From: Deltaproteobacteria bacterium
Lineage (GTDB): Bacteria; Desulfobacterota; Syntrophia; Syntrophales; JAFGHS01
Direction of reading: 5' to 3'
Length of the DNA stretch: 44,532 nt
Assembly: GCA_016928025.1 (NCBI GenBank)
Contig: JAFGLN010000086.1
Location: 1 to 44,532 of the forward strand
Shown: piece after piece, positions 1 to 8,778 of the stretch
Layout of the letters: every line of letters begins with the position of its first letter
Numbering within the stretch: position 1 is the first letter of the stretch
Notes under the pieces: model-generated
Databases searched by the model: none
What the model was told of the DNA's origin: nothing
The model's input: the letters and a program-made list of their open reading frames with translations, nothing else
Position numbers and translations under genes: made by a program

Positions 1-549
1 ATGGGCACAAGCGTTTTAATCGGAGGGAACAATATCCCGGCAGATCCCAACCCGGAGATTATTTTGCAGCTCATCGCTTTCGATGCCATCAACAAAGGCT
101 ACGCATTCGCCAAAGATTATACGATTTGGATGACCCCCGCCGTTGCCAGAATTCTTGCAGGCGCCGGTTATACGAAGGAAACCATAAATGCTTACATCCG
201 GATGGTGGGCCGGAAAATAACTTATACACATACCTTTGCCCAGGTGTATGGTTCACCCGGTTTCATATATCCCTCTTTCCGACAGCAACTCACGAGAAAG
301 TATCAATCCGCACAGACAGGAATGCTGCCACCGTGGTATCCTAAATTTGATGGATGGGAGGAGATTCGCACTACCGCAGCTTTTAGTCGGGATCTCACGA
401 TCTTGGTCAGCGGCTGCACGGGCAGGAATAAGACTCAAACATTTACGGGCGATCCTCTCGGGACCCCGGTTGAAGTAAAGCTACCTGCAAACTGGGATGA
501 TCTGATGGTGAACCTCGGCTATCCCCCGCTTCAGAGCTTTTACAGGTAA
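1..549 (+). CDS. Conserved-looking protein of unrecognised family, probably 5'-truncated by the window edge
   Basis: The frame is open from the first base of the window, so the ATG at base 1 may be internal and the true start may lie upstream. The 182 visible residues end in PPLQSFYR and a TAA. There is no signal peptide or membrane segment. Visible features are a TIWMTPAVARILAGAGYTK segment, which reads like a helix-rich conserved block, and a later DLTILVSGCTGRNKTQTF segment, a hydrophobic strand followed by a glycine-rich turn with a single Cys. I do not recognise the family and give no function. It is read away from the minus-strand genes that follow, so it is not part of their operon. 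It reads as a normal coding sequence with no internal stop. Confidence 0.6.
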   Translation: MGTSVLIGGNNIPADPNPEIILQLIAFDAINKGYAFAKDYTIWMTPAVARILAGAGYTKETINAYIRMVGRKITYTHTFAQVYGSPGFIYPSFRQQLTRKYQSAQTGMLPPWYPKFDGWEEIRTTAAFSRDLTILVSGCTGRNKTQTFTGDPLGTPVEVKLPANWDDLMVNLGYPPLQSFYR

Positions 550-742
550 AAGAAATAAATCGACACGGGTTATCAAGTCTGCGCCTGACTCACCTTTAAA
601 AAAATAGTAAAGGCATCTCAAAAAAACTTTCCAGTCAGATCATGCATTTACCATCGGTCTCTCACTTCTTTCATTTATTTCATTCTTATCCTGTACAAAT
701 CGCCGCAATCGAAATATCCGTATAAGGAATGTACCTTTCAGG

Positions 743-1427
743 TTAGACCGCATCACCATCAGCGACGCGGCGGCAGGCAGTGGCCAGCCGGTTGACCGCT
801 TCCTCCAGTTGATGGATGGGGGTCCAGGAAAAGGCCAGCCGGAGGCACTCCTCCTTGTCCTCAGCCTCCTCGGGAATGGATGCCCGGCCCGGATTGACGG
901 CGACGCCTTCCTAGGTGGCGGTGCGCCAGACCGCATCGGACGTCAGGCCGTTTTTCAGCTTCAGCCAGAGATAAAATCCGCCGTCAGGCCTTGCAAAACC
1001 GACCAGATCGGACAGTTGTTTTTCTATGGAATCAGCCACCAGGACCATCTTTTCCTTATACAGAGGCCGCATTCTCTCCAAATGCGGTTCCAGGTGACCC
1101 CCCTGCAGAAAGCGCCCCATCATTTGCAGGGACATTTGATTCTGCCCCAAATCAAACTTGACCCGGGCCAAGAGTTTGAGCGCGTCCGGACTGGTCATCA
1201 CCTTTTCCTTCGCCTCGTTCAAATTAAGCCCGGGGCAGTTCATCCATGTCGGGAATGCCGACATTTAAGCGGATCAGCTCTTTTCGGGGCTTGATATCGT
1301 CCGGATCGGACCACAGACTGCCGGCACCGGCGCGATTTCTGGTGATGGGGTTGGCGATTTGCAGGTAGCGGTCCTGCTGCCAGAATTGCCTCAGAATGTC
1401 TTTGGTATTTTCGGATGAGCCGTCCAT
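743..1427 (-). pseudogene. Decayed PLP-dependent aminotransferase (class I/II, MocR/LysN-like)
   Basis: Three pieces of one aminotransferase can be read on the minus strand. The N-terminal piece (1427 to about 1224) begins at an ATG preceded by AGAGGA and includes LNVGIPDMDELP, the usual substrate-arm start of this family. A frameshift near 1225 moves to the piece at 1264-911. That piece jumps from the early helix (SPDALK) straight to the late FDLGQNQMSLQMMGRF and RPDGGFYLWLKL motifs. The central PLP-binding part with the Schiff-base lysine, some 200 residues, is therefore missing. An in-frame TAG at 911-913 interrupts the usual EEGVAVNPGRA motif, after which the same frame runs to a TAA at 743-745. 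A frameshift, an internal deletion and a stop together make a working enzyme very unlikely. Confidence 0.82.
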
Positions 1428-1719
1428 TTTATAATTCCTCTTTCATGAAAGAAATTTTTTCAAAGGGTTATTGTTATCACCCCGAATCTCCCATGGGAAT
1501 CCCTGAAGGTCTTTTTTTCAGGGGGCCGTTTTCCGGAACGACGATCCTCTCCCCAAAGCCTCCATGGTTATCCCTCCTTTCGACTATTTCCGCGATTTCA
1601 ATTGCTGTGGTCACTTTTTGTGACAGGCGCCTGCCGTACTTTTACCATAATGTATGCCGAAAAAAGTAATCATGCCCTGATCTAACCCCGGGTTGTCTTT
1701 ACCGTTTCCATTTTGTTGT

Positions 1720-2484
1720 TTATGCCTCTTTCTTTTCTCCGGCAGGTTTATGCTCTCTAATGCCCTTTTGCCCGAACTCACCGGGCCAGTTGCCGATCCA
1801 ATAATGCCTTTGATCGACAAGTTCCGGTGCCTGCTCGCCGGTGACGGGATTGACGAAGTGGAACGGCATCACACCCGCCTCGGGAAACGGATGATACCAT
1901 GTCGTTGGTGCGTCGGCCGGGTTCTTTTCATCGGGCCAGCGGGAGTAACCCGGCGTCACCTTGAGATTGTCGAAGCGCACCATGAAATAGTGGCAATATT
2001 TGAATTTCTTGATCTTCCAGACACCGTCTTCCTTAACAAACTCCTGTTCGTAGACGCCGGCGTTGAGATTGACGCTCTGGTTCTCCGGAAAACCGAAAAT
2101 CGACGGCGTCAGCACGGCAAATCTCCCCTTCGCGGACTGCCGGTCGTCGGCAATTGTAATGACTTCCATGCCGCCCAACTGAAACAGGATGTTTCCGAAA
2201 GACCAGCCCACATCCGTCGGCTCGTTCTCAGCATGGCCCCCGCCATCAATGAAGTTTTTGCGAAAACCTTCCTTCCCGTAATAGACCCCTCGCCCGGCAA
2301 TCTCGATGGATTCGGCATTTTCCGCGACGAGATCGACCAGTTGCTTGCCCATGCGGTTGCTGTTGTAGTGCATGTAGATATAGTGCAGCCGCCGCACTTC
2401 CTCGATGTCCTTCTGAATACCCAATTCGTGTTCGAGCTGCTGCAGCTTCTTTTCCAGAACCTCAATCCGTGCTTCACTGTCCAC
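1720..2484 (-). CDS. SnoaL-like / NTF2-fold family protein
   Basis: This 254-residue protein has a short N-terminal coiled-coil helix (residues 1-25, rich in E, K and L), then a SnoaL-like (NTF2-fold) cone domain of about 150 residues. Typical family features are the RRLHYIYMHYNSN helix, a GVYYGKEGFRKNF segment and the strand EQEFVKEDGVWKIKKFKY. The C-terminal 70 residues are rich in W, P and H. NTF2-fold proteins include dehydratases, isomerases and binding proteins of small hydrophobic substrates, so the reaction cannot be read from sequence. The start is a GTG with a strong AAGGAGG six bases upstream. It is the last gene of the minus-strand catabolic cluster, 70 bases after a PrpD gene, and may act on the same substrate. 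Confidence 0.75.
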   Translation of the reverse strand: MDSEARIEVLEKKLQQLEHELGIQKDIEEVRRLHYIYMHYNSNRMGKQLVDLVAENAESIEIAGRGVYYGKEGFRKNFIDGGGHAENEPTDVGWSFGNILFQLGGMEVITIADDRQSAKGRFAVLTPSIFGFPENQSVNLNAGVYEQEFVKEDGVWKIKKFKYCHYFMVRFDNLKVTPGYSRWPDEKNPADAPTTWYHPFPEAGVMPFHFVNPVTGEQAPELVDQRHYWIGNWPGEFGQKGIREHKPAGEKKEA

Positions 2485-2554
2485 CCGCTACCTCCTTGTT
2501 CAAGCTATTTTTATTGATACATTATAGCGTTCTCTCAAACCTCCTCCGCCACGC

Positions 2555-3916
2555 TCAGCCACGCGCAATGTCATCTCGCAATTCCCGGACATCGCCGATG
2601 GCTTCCAAATCCCGAATTTTTTCGATCAGCGTCCGCGCCCGGTCCTCGCCGAGAACGGCGCCGATATATTGGGCCGCTTTGGCCTCCACCTCGACGGTGT
2701 TCATGGGATTGGCGGCCGATCCCCGGATGGCCTTGATCTGCTCGCACCATTGGACGCCGTCTTTCAAAGACACCTCTAAGACGGCGTAGCGCCTTTTCCG
2801 CAATTCATCGAATGCCGGTTCATGGACAACCCGGATCCGTTTCCGCAAGGCGACGATGACCGGATCATTCATCCGTTCATAGGAAATAGTGGACGCATAA
2901 GTTGATTTTCCGTCACAGAGCGCCGTCGCTAAATTATATTGAAGGTTCACGTTGGGCATGTCGGAGTCATCGACGACCCGCATCGCCTCGTCCGAAAGAG
3001 AAACCGTCATAGCGGCCACATCCTTCGCAGTGAAGTGATGCTTCTCCATCAGCATCAGCAGCCCGTCCAAGGGCCCCTGGATCGGACCGCCGACGGCGTA
3101 TTTCTTGATGACGTTTTCCATGATGTAAAAACGGCTGCCCAGGCCGTCGATGAGGACCTTGGGCTTGTTCACATCGTGTGTGAAGAAGTAGAGATAGTTC
3201 GGCCGGCCTACGAAGGGATCATGAACGGCGGGAAAGCCCATTTGGGCAAAAATCGCGGCAGTCACGCCGTTGCGAGCCGGCATGCCGCCGTAGGCGAAAG
3301 CCTTCTCCACGTGCTGTTCATCCCGGATCCAGTTGAGGCTGCCCGAGGCCTGCTGGACGGCGTAGGACAGGGTGTACCGGACCTGCTGTTCGTCCAGACC
3401 CATGATCGAGGCGGCCGCGACGGCGGCGCCGAAGGTCCCGCTCACGCTATGGGACGACAGGCCGAGCCGGGCGAAACTGTCGATTCCCATGGCATGAGTG
3501 ACCCGACAGGCCATATCGTAGCCGGCGACGACACCCCGGATAAGTCGGCTACCACCGGCGCCCTCCCGTTCGGCCGCGGCCAGCGCGGCGGGGAAAACGG
3601 CGATGCCGGCGTGGGTCAGTGAGGGAGAATGATAGTCGTCGATCTCCGCGGCGTGTCCCATTATGCCGTTGGCGAGGGCCGCATTGATCGCCGTGGTTCT
3701 GATTGAAGAGCCGGCCACCCGGGCCTCTTCGATCCCCCCCTGGCTTTTGATGAATTCAATTGCCAGGCGTCCCGGTTTGAGGGAGGAGCCGAAGATAACG
3801 GCCGTCAGGCTGTCCAGGATGTGGTGTTTGGCCTTGGCAACGACCGCGGGCGGCAGTTCCGTATCGCCGCTACGCGCGATGTAGGACGCCAACTGTCCGG
3901 TTACGTCTATATCCAT
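2555..3916 (-). CDS. MmgE/PrpD family protein (2-methylcitrate dehydratase / cis-aconitate decarboxylase superfamily), copy 1
   Basis: About 453 residues, the normal length for MmgE/PrpD. This family includes 2-methylcitrate dehydratase, cis-aconitate decarboxylase and iminodisuccinate epimerase. The all-helical domain carries the acidic active-site stretch EIDDYHSPSLTH, the His segment GLSSHSVSGTFGAA and the Lys segment VEKAFAYGGMPARNG, so the usual active-site positions are present. The substrate is unknown. I prefer the ATG at 3916: GAGGA sits seven bases before it, while the upstream ATG at 3934 has only a weak site. It is the fifth enzyme gene of the minus-strand cluster. A 406-base gap separates it from the second PrpD gene, so it may have its own promoter. 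It is clearly diverged from copy 2, so this is not a recent duplication. Confidence 0.9.
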   Translation of the reverse strand: MDIDVTGQLASYIARSGDTELPPAVVAKAKHHILDSLTAVIFGSSLKPGRLAIEFIKSQGGIEEARVAGSSIRTTAINAALANGIMGHAAEIDDYHSPSLTHAGIAVFPAALAAAEREGAGGSRLIRGVVAGYDMACRVTHAMGIDSFARLGLSSHSVSGTFGAAVAAASIMGLDEQQVRYTLSYAVQQASGSLNWIRDEQHVEKAFAYGGMPARNGVTAAIFAQMGFPAVHDPFVGRPNYLYFFTHDVNKPKVLIDGLGSRFYIMENVIKKYAVGGPIQGPLDGLLMLMEKHHFTAKDVAAMTVSLSDEAMRVVDDSDMPNVNLQYNLATALCDGKSTYASTISYERMNDPVIVALRKRIRVVHEPAFDELRKRRYAVLEVSLKDGVQWCEQIKAIRGSAANPMNTVEVEAKAAQYIGAVLGEDRARTLIEKIRDLEAIGDVRELRDDIARG

Positions 3917-4322
3917 TTGATTTTCCTCGGCCATATTTGCTTTTCACTTCTTATAAACAAGCTTATCCCAAAATACATCGACAACGTCTGCTTTCCTGTT
4001 TTTGACCCAAATGATGTCGGATTACTGATAAGACTATATGGAGCAACGTTTGGATCCCTGCGCCGCTCAAGAATCTTTTCCCGCCTCTGCAGCTGCTCGC
4101 TGCACTGCCGGGAAGCAAACTCGCGCCTGACGGTACTCAAACATGCGTCCCGCCGGGCGTTCCGCTGCGCGCGCAGGGGACCCCGGAAAACATTCGATTC
4201 GCGGCTCCGGGCTCCGGCACACTGCCATAAATCACATATTGCTCAGAAACTCTCATTGGGAAACGGAAAACTTAATTATTATGGTGCTGAACAAGACATC
4301 TCACCTCTTCCATATGACAACC
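3917..4322. other. Long gap between the two PrpD genes; no gene recognised
   Basis: This stretch separates two genes of the same strand. Bases about 4060-4240 are GC-rich and the flanks are AT-rich. A minus-strand open frame (about 4140 to 3907, TTG start, no ribosome site) encodes an Arg/Glu-rich stretch but has no family features and overlaps the PrpD start, so I do not call it. Around 4197-4217 three near-identical 7-bp units can be read (GCGGCTC, CGGGCTC, CGGCACA), a possible short relative of the heptad arrays elsewhere in the window. I see no terminator with a T-run and no tRNA. Confidence 0.5.
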
Positions 4323-5747
4323 TTATAACGAAACAGCGGAAACCCATTTCATGAGGTCTGCTGTGTTCTCCAGTTTCTCCAGGGTAAAGACCATTTTTTC
4401 GACTTTCTCGACATTCTCCGGCGGGAGGCGCCGCAGGGCGCTCGCACGGAATTTGGCCTTCAGCATCTCGTCGGTCATGCGGAATTCATCGGGGTGATAG
4501 GAACCAACGATATGGGAACTCTCGCTCCGGAAGGTTTTTCCGCCCGCCTGCACCTCCACCCACATGGGCCGGGCCTGCGAATCCTCAATCATGGCCAGGC
4601 CGTCCTGTTTTTCGTCAAAGACGATATTGATCTTTTCCATAAAGGCCCTTATGTCGGGATTATGCCGTGTTTCGTCGGCATGCCAGCGGTCAGGCGGAAT
4701 CCCGTGGGCCGCACAGCTTAAGGCATAGGCCGCATGGAAGCAGTAATCCTCCTGGGTTTCAAGCCGGTTTTCCGTAAAGCAGGGGAAGCTCCCCAGGATA
4801 TGGATTTTCGCTGTGACCCTGTCGATGGCCTCCGGCTGGAACTGATTCTTCTGCATGATGATCAGCAGGTTGTCGATGGCGCCGGGGAGGATGCGTCCCA
4901 TGGGATAGACCTTGAAAAACAGCCGCAGGCGGGGAACCGTTTCCCGGAGGTTGTGCAGAATTCTGTCCGGGCGCCAGTGCAGGACACCGGTATAGCGGCC
5001 GTAGCCGTAATCCCCTTCGAAAAGCTTTGTATCGCCCGTATAGCCGCTTTGGGCCATGAGGGCCGCGGAGACCCCGGCGTGGGCCACCCAGCCGAGAGGC
5101 GCGTATTTGGCCATGCTGATAGGGGTCGTGAAGTTGAATTTCCGGAACGTCTGAGGCGGGCAGATAAAGCCGGCGATTCCGATGGCATTGGCCGCCTGCG
5201 CCGCATCCAAACGGAGCAGCTTCCCCGCTGCGGCGGCAGCCCCGAAGGTGCCGTGGGCCATGCCGGTGACAGAGTCCCAATGGATCGCGCCTCTATCCGG
5301 CCCCTCTGTGATGGGGGAGTAAGGCGTGGCCCCGCCCCGCCCGATCCGGCCGGAGATTTCCAAGCCGACCGCCGCCGCCGTCAGCAGGTCCCTACCCGAC
5401 GCGCCGGTGCTTTCCGTCAGGGCCAGGGCCGTCGTCGTGACGATGGGAACGTCATGAAACGCGCAGCCGCCGGACCAGTCTTCGGCATTGGCCGATTCGC
5501 CGTTGGCGAGAACCGCATTGACGCAGGAGACCTTTGCACCCGTCCCAATGATCGTCGCCTCCGGCGGTCCACCGAAACGCTTGGCCGTCTCGGCCGCCAG
5601 CCGCCCCTTGTCCATGGACAGTCCGCCGACGCAGCAGCCGAGGGTGTCGAGGATTCCCCTTTTGATCTCATGAATCGTGTCGGGGAAAATATTTTCGTAC
5701 TTCACGCGGACAACATGTTCCGCCAGCGTTTCCGCGATGGTGGGCAT
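4323..5747 (-). CDS. MmgE/PrpD family protein, copy 2
   Basis: 474 residues. A second member of the cis-aconitate decarboxylase / 2-methylcitrate dehydratase superfamily, only distantly similar to copy 1. The active-site acidic stretch is changed to NAEDWSGGCAFHDVP (Glu-Asp-Trp in place of Asp-Asp-Tyr). The His is present in GMAHGTFGAAAAA and the Lys in PISMAKYAPLGWVAHAG, where copy 1 has the usual FAYGGMPARNG. The pocket is therefore probably different, which suggests a different substrate or a separate step. ATG start with AGGAG about eight bases upstream. It lies 111 bases after the CitE-like lyase on the same strand. The reaction (dehydration, decarboxylation or epimerisation of a di- or tricarboxylate) is inferred from the family only. 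Confidence 0.88.
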   Translation of the reverse strand: MPTIAETLAEHVVRVKYENIFPDTIHEIKRGILDTLGCCVGGLSMDKGRLAAETAKRFGGPPEATIIGTGAKVSCVNAVLANGESANAEDWSGGCAFHDVPIVTTTALALTESTGASGRDLLTAAAVGLEISGRIGRGGATPYSPITEGPDRGAIHWDSVTGMAHGTFGAAAAAGKLLRLDAAQAANAIGIAGFICPPQTFRKFNFTTPISMAKYAPLGWVAHAGVSAALMAQSGYTGDTKLFEGDYGYGRYTGVLHWRPDRILHNLRETVPRLRLFFKVYPMGRILPGAIDNLLIIMQKNQFQPEAIDRVTAKIHILGSFPCFTENRLETQEDYCFHAAYALSCAAHGIPPDRWHADETRHNPDIRAFMEKINIVFDEKQDGLAMIEDSQARPMWVEVQAGGKTFRSESSHIVGSYHPDEFRMTDEMLKAKFRASALRRLPPENVEKVEKMVFTLEKLENTADLMKWVSAVSL

Positions 5748-5858
5748 ATAACTTCTCCTAAATCCTTATAAAATAATCTCACCTTTCCGCAATCCATCGA
5801 TCTTCGACTTTATATTTTCGAGGGCACATTGAATCATCGTCCATCTTCACTGCGGCGT

Positions 5859-6755
5859 TTAGTCATCATCAATCTTCAGACCGATCGATCTGGCGAAATT
5901 CAGCATCTCTTTAGCCGTTTTGGCCATGGCGTAATCGACCATATCCCCCTGATACACGACGGCTGCGGTCCCTTTCTTCTCCCCCTCCTCGAGGGCCGCG
6001 ATGAGCCCTTTATAGAACCTGATTTCCTCGGCTGAGGGCGTAAAGACCTCATTGACAATGGGGACATGGGTCGGATGCATGACCGTCATTCCCCGGAAAC
6101 CCAGGCTCCGGTTGAAGCGGGCGTCCCGCGCCAGCCCTTCCAGGTCTTTGATGTCCCACCACGAGCTGACGGTGGGGTACTGGATCCCCGCCGCCCGGGC
6201 GTCCAGGACGGCCTTGGAGCGAATATACAGGGTCTCCGTCCCCTCCTTCGACCAGATATAGCCCATCGAGCGGCCGGCGTCGCCGCCGGGCCCACAGGCC
6301 AGCGACAGGGCCGTCACGCGTGGGCAAGATGTCACGATGTCGTAAGCATTGCGCAGTCCTTTGGCACTCTCGATGCCGAGACCGGTCTTGATCGTTCCGG
6401 TTTCAATGCCATGTTTCTTTTCCAGATGGGTCAGCAGGGTGTCCAGGGCTTTCATGTCATCCACCCTCTCCACCTTCGGCAAGGCAATGCCGTTGATCTC
6501 CGGGCACAGGATGCCGTCCAGGTCGTCGAGGGTCAGCCCGGTGGCAAAGCCGTTGACCCGGACGTTGCAGGTCTGCCCCTTCGCCGTCAGGAATTTCAAG
6601 GCCTCCTTGACGAGGGGCCGGGCGGCGACTTTATCACTGTCGGGTACGGAATCCTCCAGATCGAGGATCAGGATATCCGCGCCGTACTTGATCGCTTTTT
6701 CCATCCAGGCCGGCTTGTTGCCGGGGACAAACAGCAGTGAGCGAACAGGCTTCAT
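5859..6755 (-). CDS. HpcH/HpaI aldolase family, CitE-like CoA-ester lyase
   Basis: 298 residues, the usual size for CitE-like proteins (citrate lyase beta, malyl-CoA, citramalyl-CoA and methylmalyl-CoA lyases). It begins with the family hallmark RSLLFVPGNKPAWMEKA, followed by LDLEDSVPDSDK, a CoA-contacting RVNG and GIESAKGL, which holds the metal-binding Glu of the TIM barrel. It ends with the conserved GMTVMHPTHVPIVNEVF. The second metal ligand is expected in the ACGPGGDAGRSMG loop, which differs from the common AEDYAAD form and suggests a non-standard substrate. Members cleave or form C-C bonds in hydroxyacyl-CoA thioesters. There is a strong AGGAGG before the ATG, and acyl-CoA dehydrogenase lies 24 bases upstream, so they are co-transcribed. 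I do not assign a specific substrate. Confidence 0.9.
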   Translation of the reverse strand: MKPVRSLLFVPGNKPAWMEKAIKYGADILILDLEDSVPDSDKVAARPLVKEALKFLTAKGQTCNVRVNGFATGLTLDDLDGILCPEINGIALPKVERVDDMKALDTLLTHLEKKHGIETGTIKTGLGIESAKGLRNAYDIVTSCPRVTALSLACGPGGDAGRSMGYIWSKEGTETLYIRSKAVLDARAAGIQYPTVSSWWDIKDLEGLARDARFNRSLGFRGMTVMHPTHVPIVNEVFTPSAEEIRFYKGLIAALEEGEKKGTAAVVYQGDMVDYAMAKTAKEMLNFARSIGLKIDDD

Positions 6756-6779
6756 GATTTATCCTCCTGAAAAATGTCT

Positions 6780-7946
6780 TTAGGAAAGCAACTCCCGCGA
6801 AATGACCATCCGGTGAACTTCGGAAGGTCCTTCGCCAATGCGGCGCGTCCGCAGTTCCCGATACCACCGCTCCAGCGGCAGCTCCTTGGAGAGTCCCATG
6901 CCGCCGTGAATCTGGATGGCCCGATCCACAACGTTTAAGGCGACTTCGCTTGCCATGAGTTTGGCCATGGAGGATTCGATCCGGAAGGGCTTATTCTCGG
7001 CCCGGCAGCGCGCGGCATTATAAACAACCAGCCTGGCGGCGTGGATCTCGAGGGCCGAGTCGGCCAGCATCCACTGAATGGCCTGCCGGTCCGAAAGGGG
7101 CTTGCCGAAGGTCTCACGAATTTTGCTATAGGCAATGGCCATCTCCAGGGCCTCCTGAGCGATTCCAACGCACTGGGCGGCATAGGGAATACGATTCTGG
7201 GTCAGCAGGGACGTCAACAGTTCGAAACCGCCACCCTGTCTACCCAGCATCTGTGCTTCCGGAACCAGGCAATCTTCAAAAATCAGTTCATAAGGAGCTT
7301 CCGGCCGGATGACGGGGATGGGACTGCTGATCGTGTAGCCCGGCGTCCCGCTTTCTACAATGAAGCAGGTAATCTCACCGCGCGTCCCGATGGGGCCGTC
7401 ATCCGTTCTCACGAAGACCGTTACGAATTTGGCCTGGTTGGCAAAGGAAATCCACGTCTTGCTGCCGTTGAGGACCCAGCCCCTGTCCGTTTTCCTGGCC
7501 CGGGTACGGATGGCCCGGGCCGGGTCCGAACCGCCGGACGGTTCCGTAATGGCAAAGCAGCCCCGCATCTCACCCCGAATACAGGGTTTCAGGTATTTTT
7601 CCTTCTGTTCCTCCGTCCCCATGTAGAGGATCGGATTCACAGCATAGCCGAAGACACCGCCGCCCGCATTGTACAGCCCCTGCCGGTGTTTGGACACTTC
7701 CTCCATGAAGAGGGTGTTGGCGAAGAAATCCAGGCCGGCCCCGCCGAACTCCACCGGCGCGGCCGGCTGATACATCCCCATGGCGCGGGTCTTCTCCCGG
7801 AGCCGTTCAATCTCTTCCTTCGGAAACTCGATGGCATCCGGGTCCAGCTTATGCTCCACCGGCAGGATCTCGTTCTTGACAAATTTACGGATGGTGTCTT
7901 GAAACATCTTGAGCTCATCGGAAAGCCCATAATCGTTTCGATACAT
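6780..7946 (-). CDS. Acyl-CoA dehydrogenase
   Basis: 388 residues, standard length for the FAD-dependent acyl-CoA dehydrogenase family, which introduces a 2,3-double bond in acyl-CoA and passes electrons to ETF. The order is an N-terminal helical domain, the beta domain with the flavin signature CFAITEPSGGSDPA (about residues 131-144) and the WISFANQAKF strand, and a C-terminal helical domain ending QIHGGMGLSKE then RIGEGPSEVHRM. The Glu of GEG sits where the catalytic base is in medium-chain type enzymes, so it looks active. The GEGPSEVHR ending is typical of the more diverse members (CaiA, ACAD10/11 and relatives), not short-chain butyryl-CoA dehydrogenase. ATG with AGAGGA upstream, 23 bases from the hydratase-family gene. 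No etf gene is in view. Confidence 0.93.
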   Translation of the reverse strand: MYRNDYGLSDELKMFQDTIRKFVKNEILPVEHKLDPDAIEFPKEEIERLREKTRAMGMYQPAAPVEFGGAGLDFFANTLFMEEVSKHRQGLYNAGGGVFGYAVNPILYMGTEEQKEKYLKPCIRGEMRGCFAITEPSGGSDPARAIRTRARKTDRGWVLNGSKTWISFANQAKFVTVFVRTDDGPIGTRGEITCFIVESGTPGYTISSPIPVIRPEAPYELIFEDCLVPEAQMLGRQGGGFELLTSLLTQNRIPYAAQCVGIAQEALEMAIAYSKIRETFGKPLSDRQAIQWMLADSALEIHAARLVVYNAARCRAENKPFRIESSMAKLMASEVALNVVDRAIQIHGGMGLSKELPLERWYRELRTRRIGEGPSEVHRMVISRELLS

Positions 7947-7969
7947 AAATATTTCCTCTCTTTCTTTTT

Positions 7970-8749
7970 CTATTTCCCCTGATAGGCCGGCTTACGCTTT
8001 TCCGCGAAAGCCCGGGGGCCCTCCTTGGCGTCTTCCGTCGTCCTCAGAAATTCCTGGAAGGCCGTCTCCAATCGAATGCCATCTTCCAAAGGGACACTCT
8101 GGGAACGGACCGCCAGCTCTTTCACGGCGCGCAAGGCCAGGGGTCCATATTCACAGAGCTGCCGGGCATAAGCCTCGGCGGTGGACATGAGGTCTTTGGC
8201 TGGCACGACCTTGTTGATCAAACCGAAAGATAGGGCCTCCTGGGCGGTCAGGCGGCGTCCAGACAGCAGCATTTCCATGGCAATCGCATAGGGAAGCTGT
8301 TTGAGCGCCCGCTGGGTGCCACCGTTTCCGGGCAGAATGCCCCGCTTCACCTCGGATATTTCAAAAACAGCGTGCTCCGCGGCGATGCGGATGTCCGTCG
8401 CAAAAAGCAGCGTCATGCCTCCGGCCAGGCAATACCCGTTGACCGCGGCGATGATGGGCTTCCAAACCTCCAGGCCCCGGTTCAGAATCATGTCCTTCTG
8501 GGTCATGAAGAAATCCGCCTTCTCACGCGCCTTGGGGATGGTCGTCTTGAGATCCGCTCCGGCAGTAAAGGCCTTTTCGCCGGCGCCCGTAATGACGGCG
8601 ACCCAGATATCCGGATTGTCCCGCACATCGATCCAGGCCTTGGAAAGCAGCTCATAGACTTCCGGATCCATGGCATTCATGGCCTCCGGCCGGTTTAGGG
8701 TAATAAACGCTATACGATCCTGGACTTCGTAAATAAGTTTCATCGCCAT
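7970..8749 (-). CDS. Enoyl-CoA hydratase/isomerase family (crotonase) protein
   Basis: 259 residues, the classic crotonase length. The oxyanion-hole blocks are clear: FTAGADL at about residues 61-67 and NGYCLAGGMTLLFATD at about 105-120. Aligned with rat enoyl-CoA hydratase, the acid/base Glu of EISEVKRGILPG matches Glu164, but the Glu144 position (in the usual GGGCEL) is Thr. One of the two catalytic glutamates is therefore absent, so isomerase, lyase or other crotonase chemistry is as likely as simple hydration. ATG with AAAGGA upstream. It is first among the enzyme genes of the minus-strand cluster, just after the GntR regulator, with a 7-bp-stem hairpin directly before its ribosome site. 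Confidence 0.9.
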   Translation of the reverse strand: MAMKLIYEVQDRIAFITLNRPEAMNAMDPEVYELLSKAWIDVRDNPDIWVAVITGAGEKAFTAGADLKTTIPKAREKADFFMTQKDMILNRGLEVWKPIIAAVNGYCLAGGMTLLFATDIRIAAEHAVFEISEVKRGILPGNGGTQRALKQLPYAIAMEMLLSGRRLTAQEALSFGLINKVVPAKDLMSTAEAYARQLCEYGPLALRAVKELAVRSQSVPLEDGIRLETAFQEFLRTTEDAKEGPRAFAEKRKPAYQGK

Positions 8750-8759
8750 AATCCTTTCC

Positions 8760-8778
8760 GACAGGCGGAAAGCCTGTC
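8760..8778 (-). promoter_or_regulatory. Hairpin next to the ribosome site of the crotonase gene
   Basis: GACAGGC (8760-8766) and GCCTGTC (8772-8778) form a perfect 7-bp stem around a five-base loop. It begins 11 bases before the start codon and abuts the AAAGGA ribosome site on the minus strand. A related stretch (CCTTTCC then T, then GACAGGC) recurs at about 8831-8846 in the same leader. It could affect translation or protect a processed end. Low certainty. Confidence 0.35.

Noticed and set aside
1501-1523. CCCTGAA/TTCAGGG hairpin upstream of the aminotransferase remnant
   Set aside because: T-rich loop but no T-run after the stem on either strand, and not near a 3' end that would need it.
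3907-4140. Arg/Glu-rich 77-codon minus-strand frame before PrpD copy 1
   Set aside because: TTG start, no ribosome site, overlaps the PrpD start and has no recognisable domain.
4734-5771. Long plus-strand open frame opposite the second PrpD gene (also similar ones at 7041-7982 and 1693-2517)
   Set aside because: These are antisense shadows in GC-rich coding DNA; no family motifs or ribosome sites, while the minus-strand reading is a well-known family.
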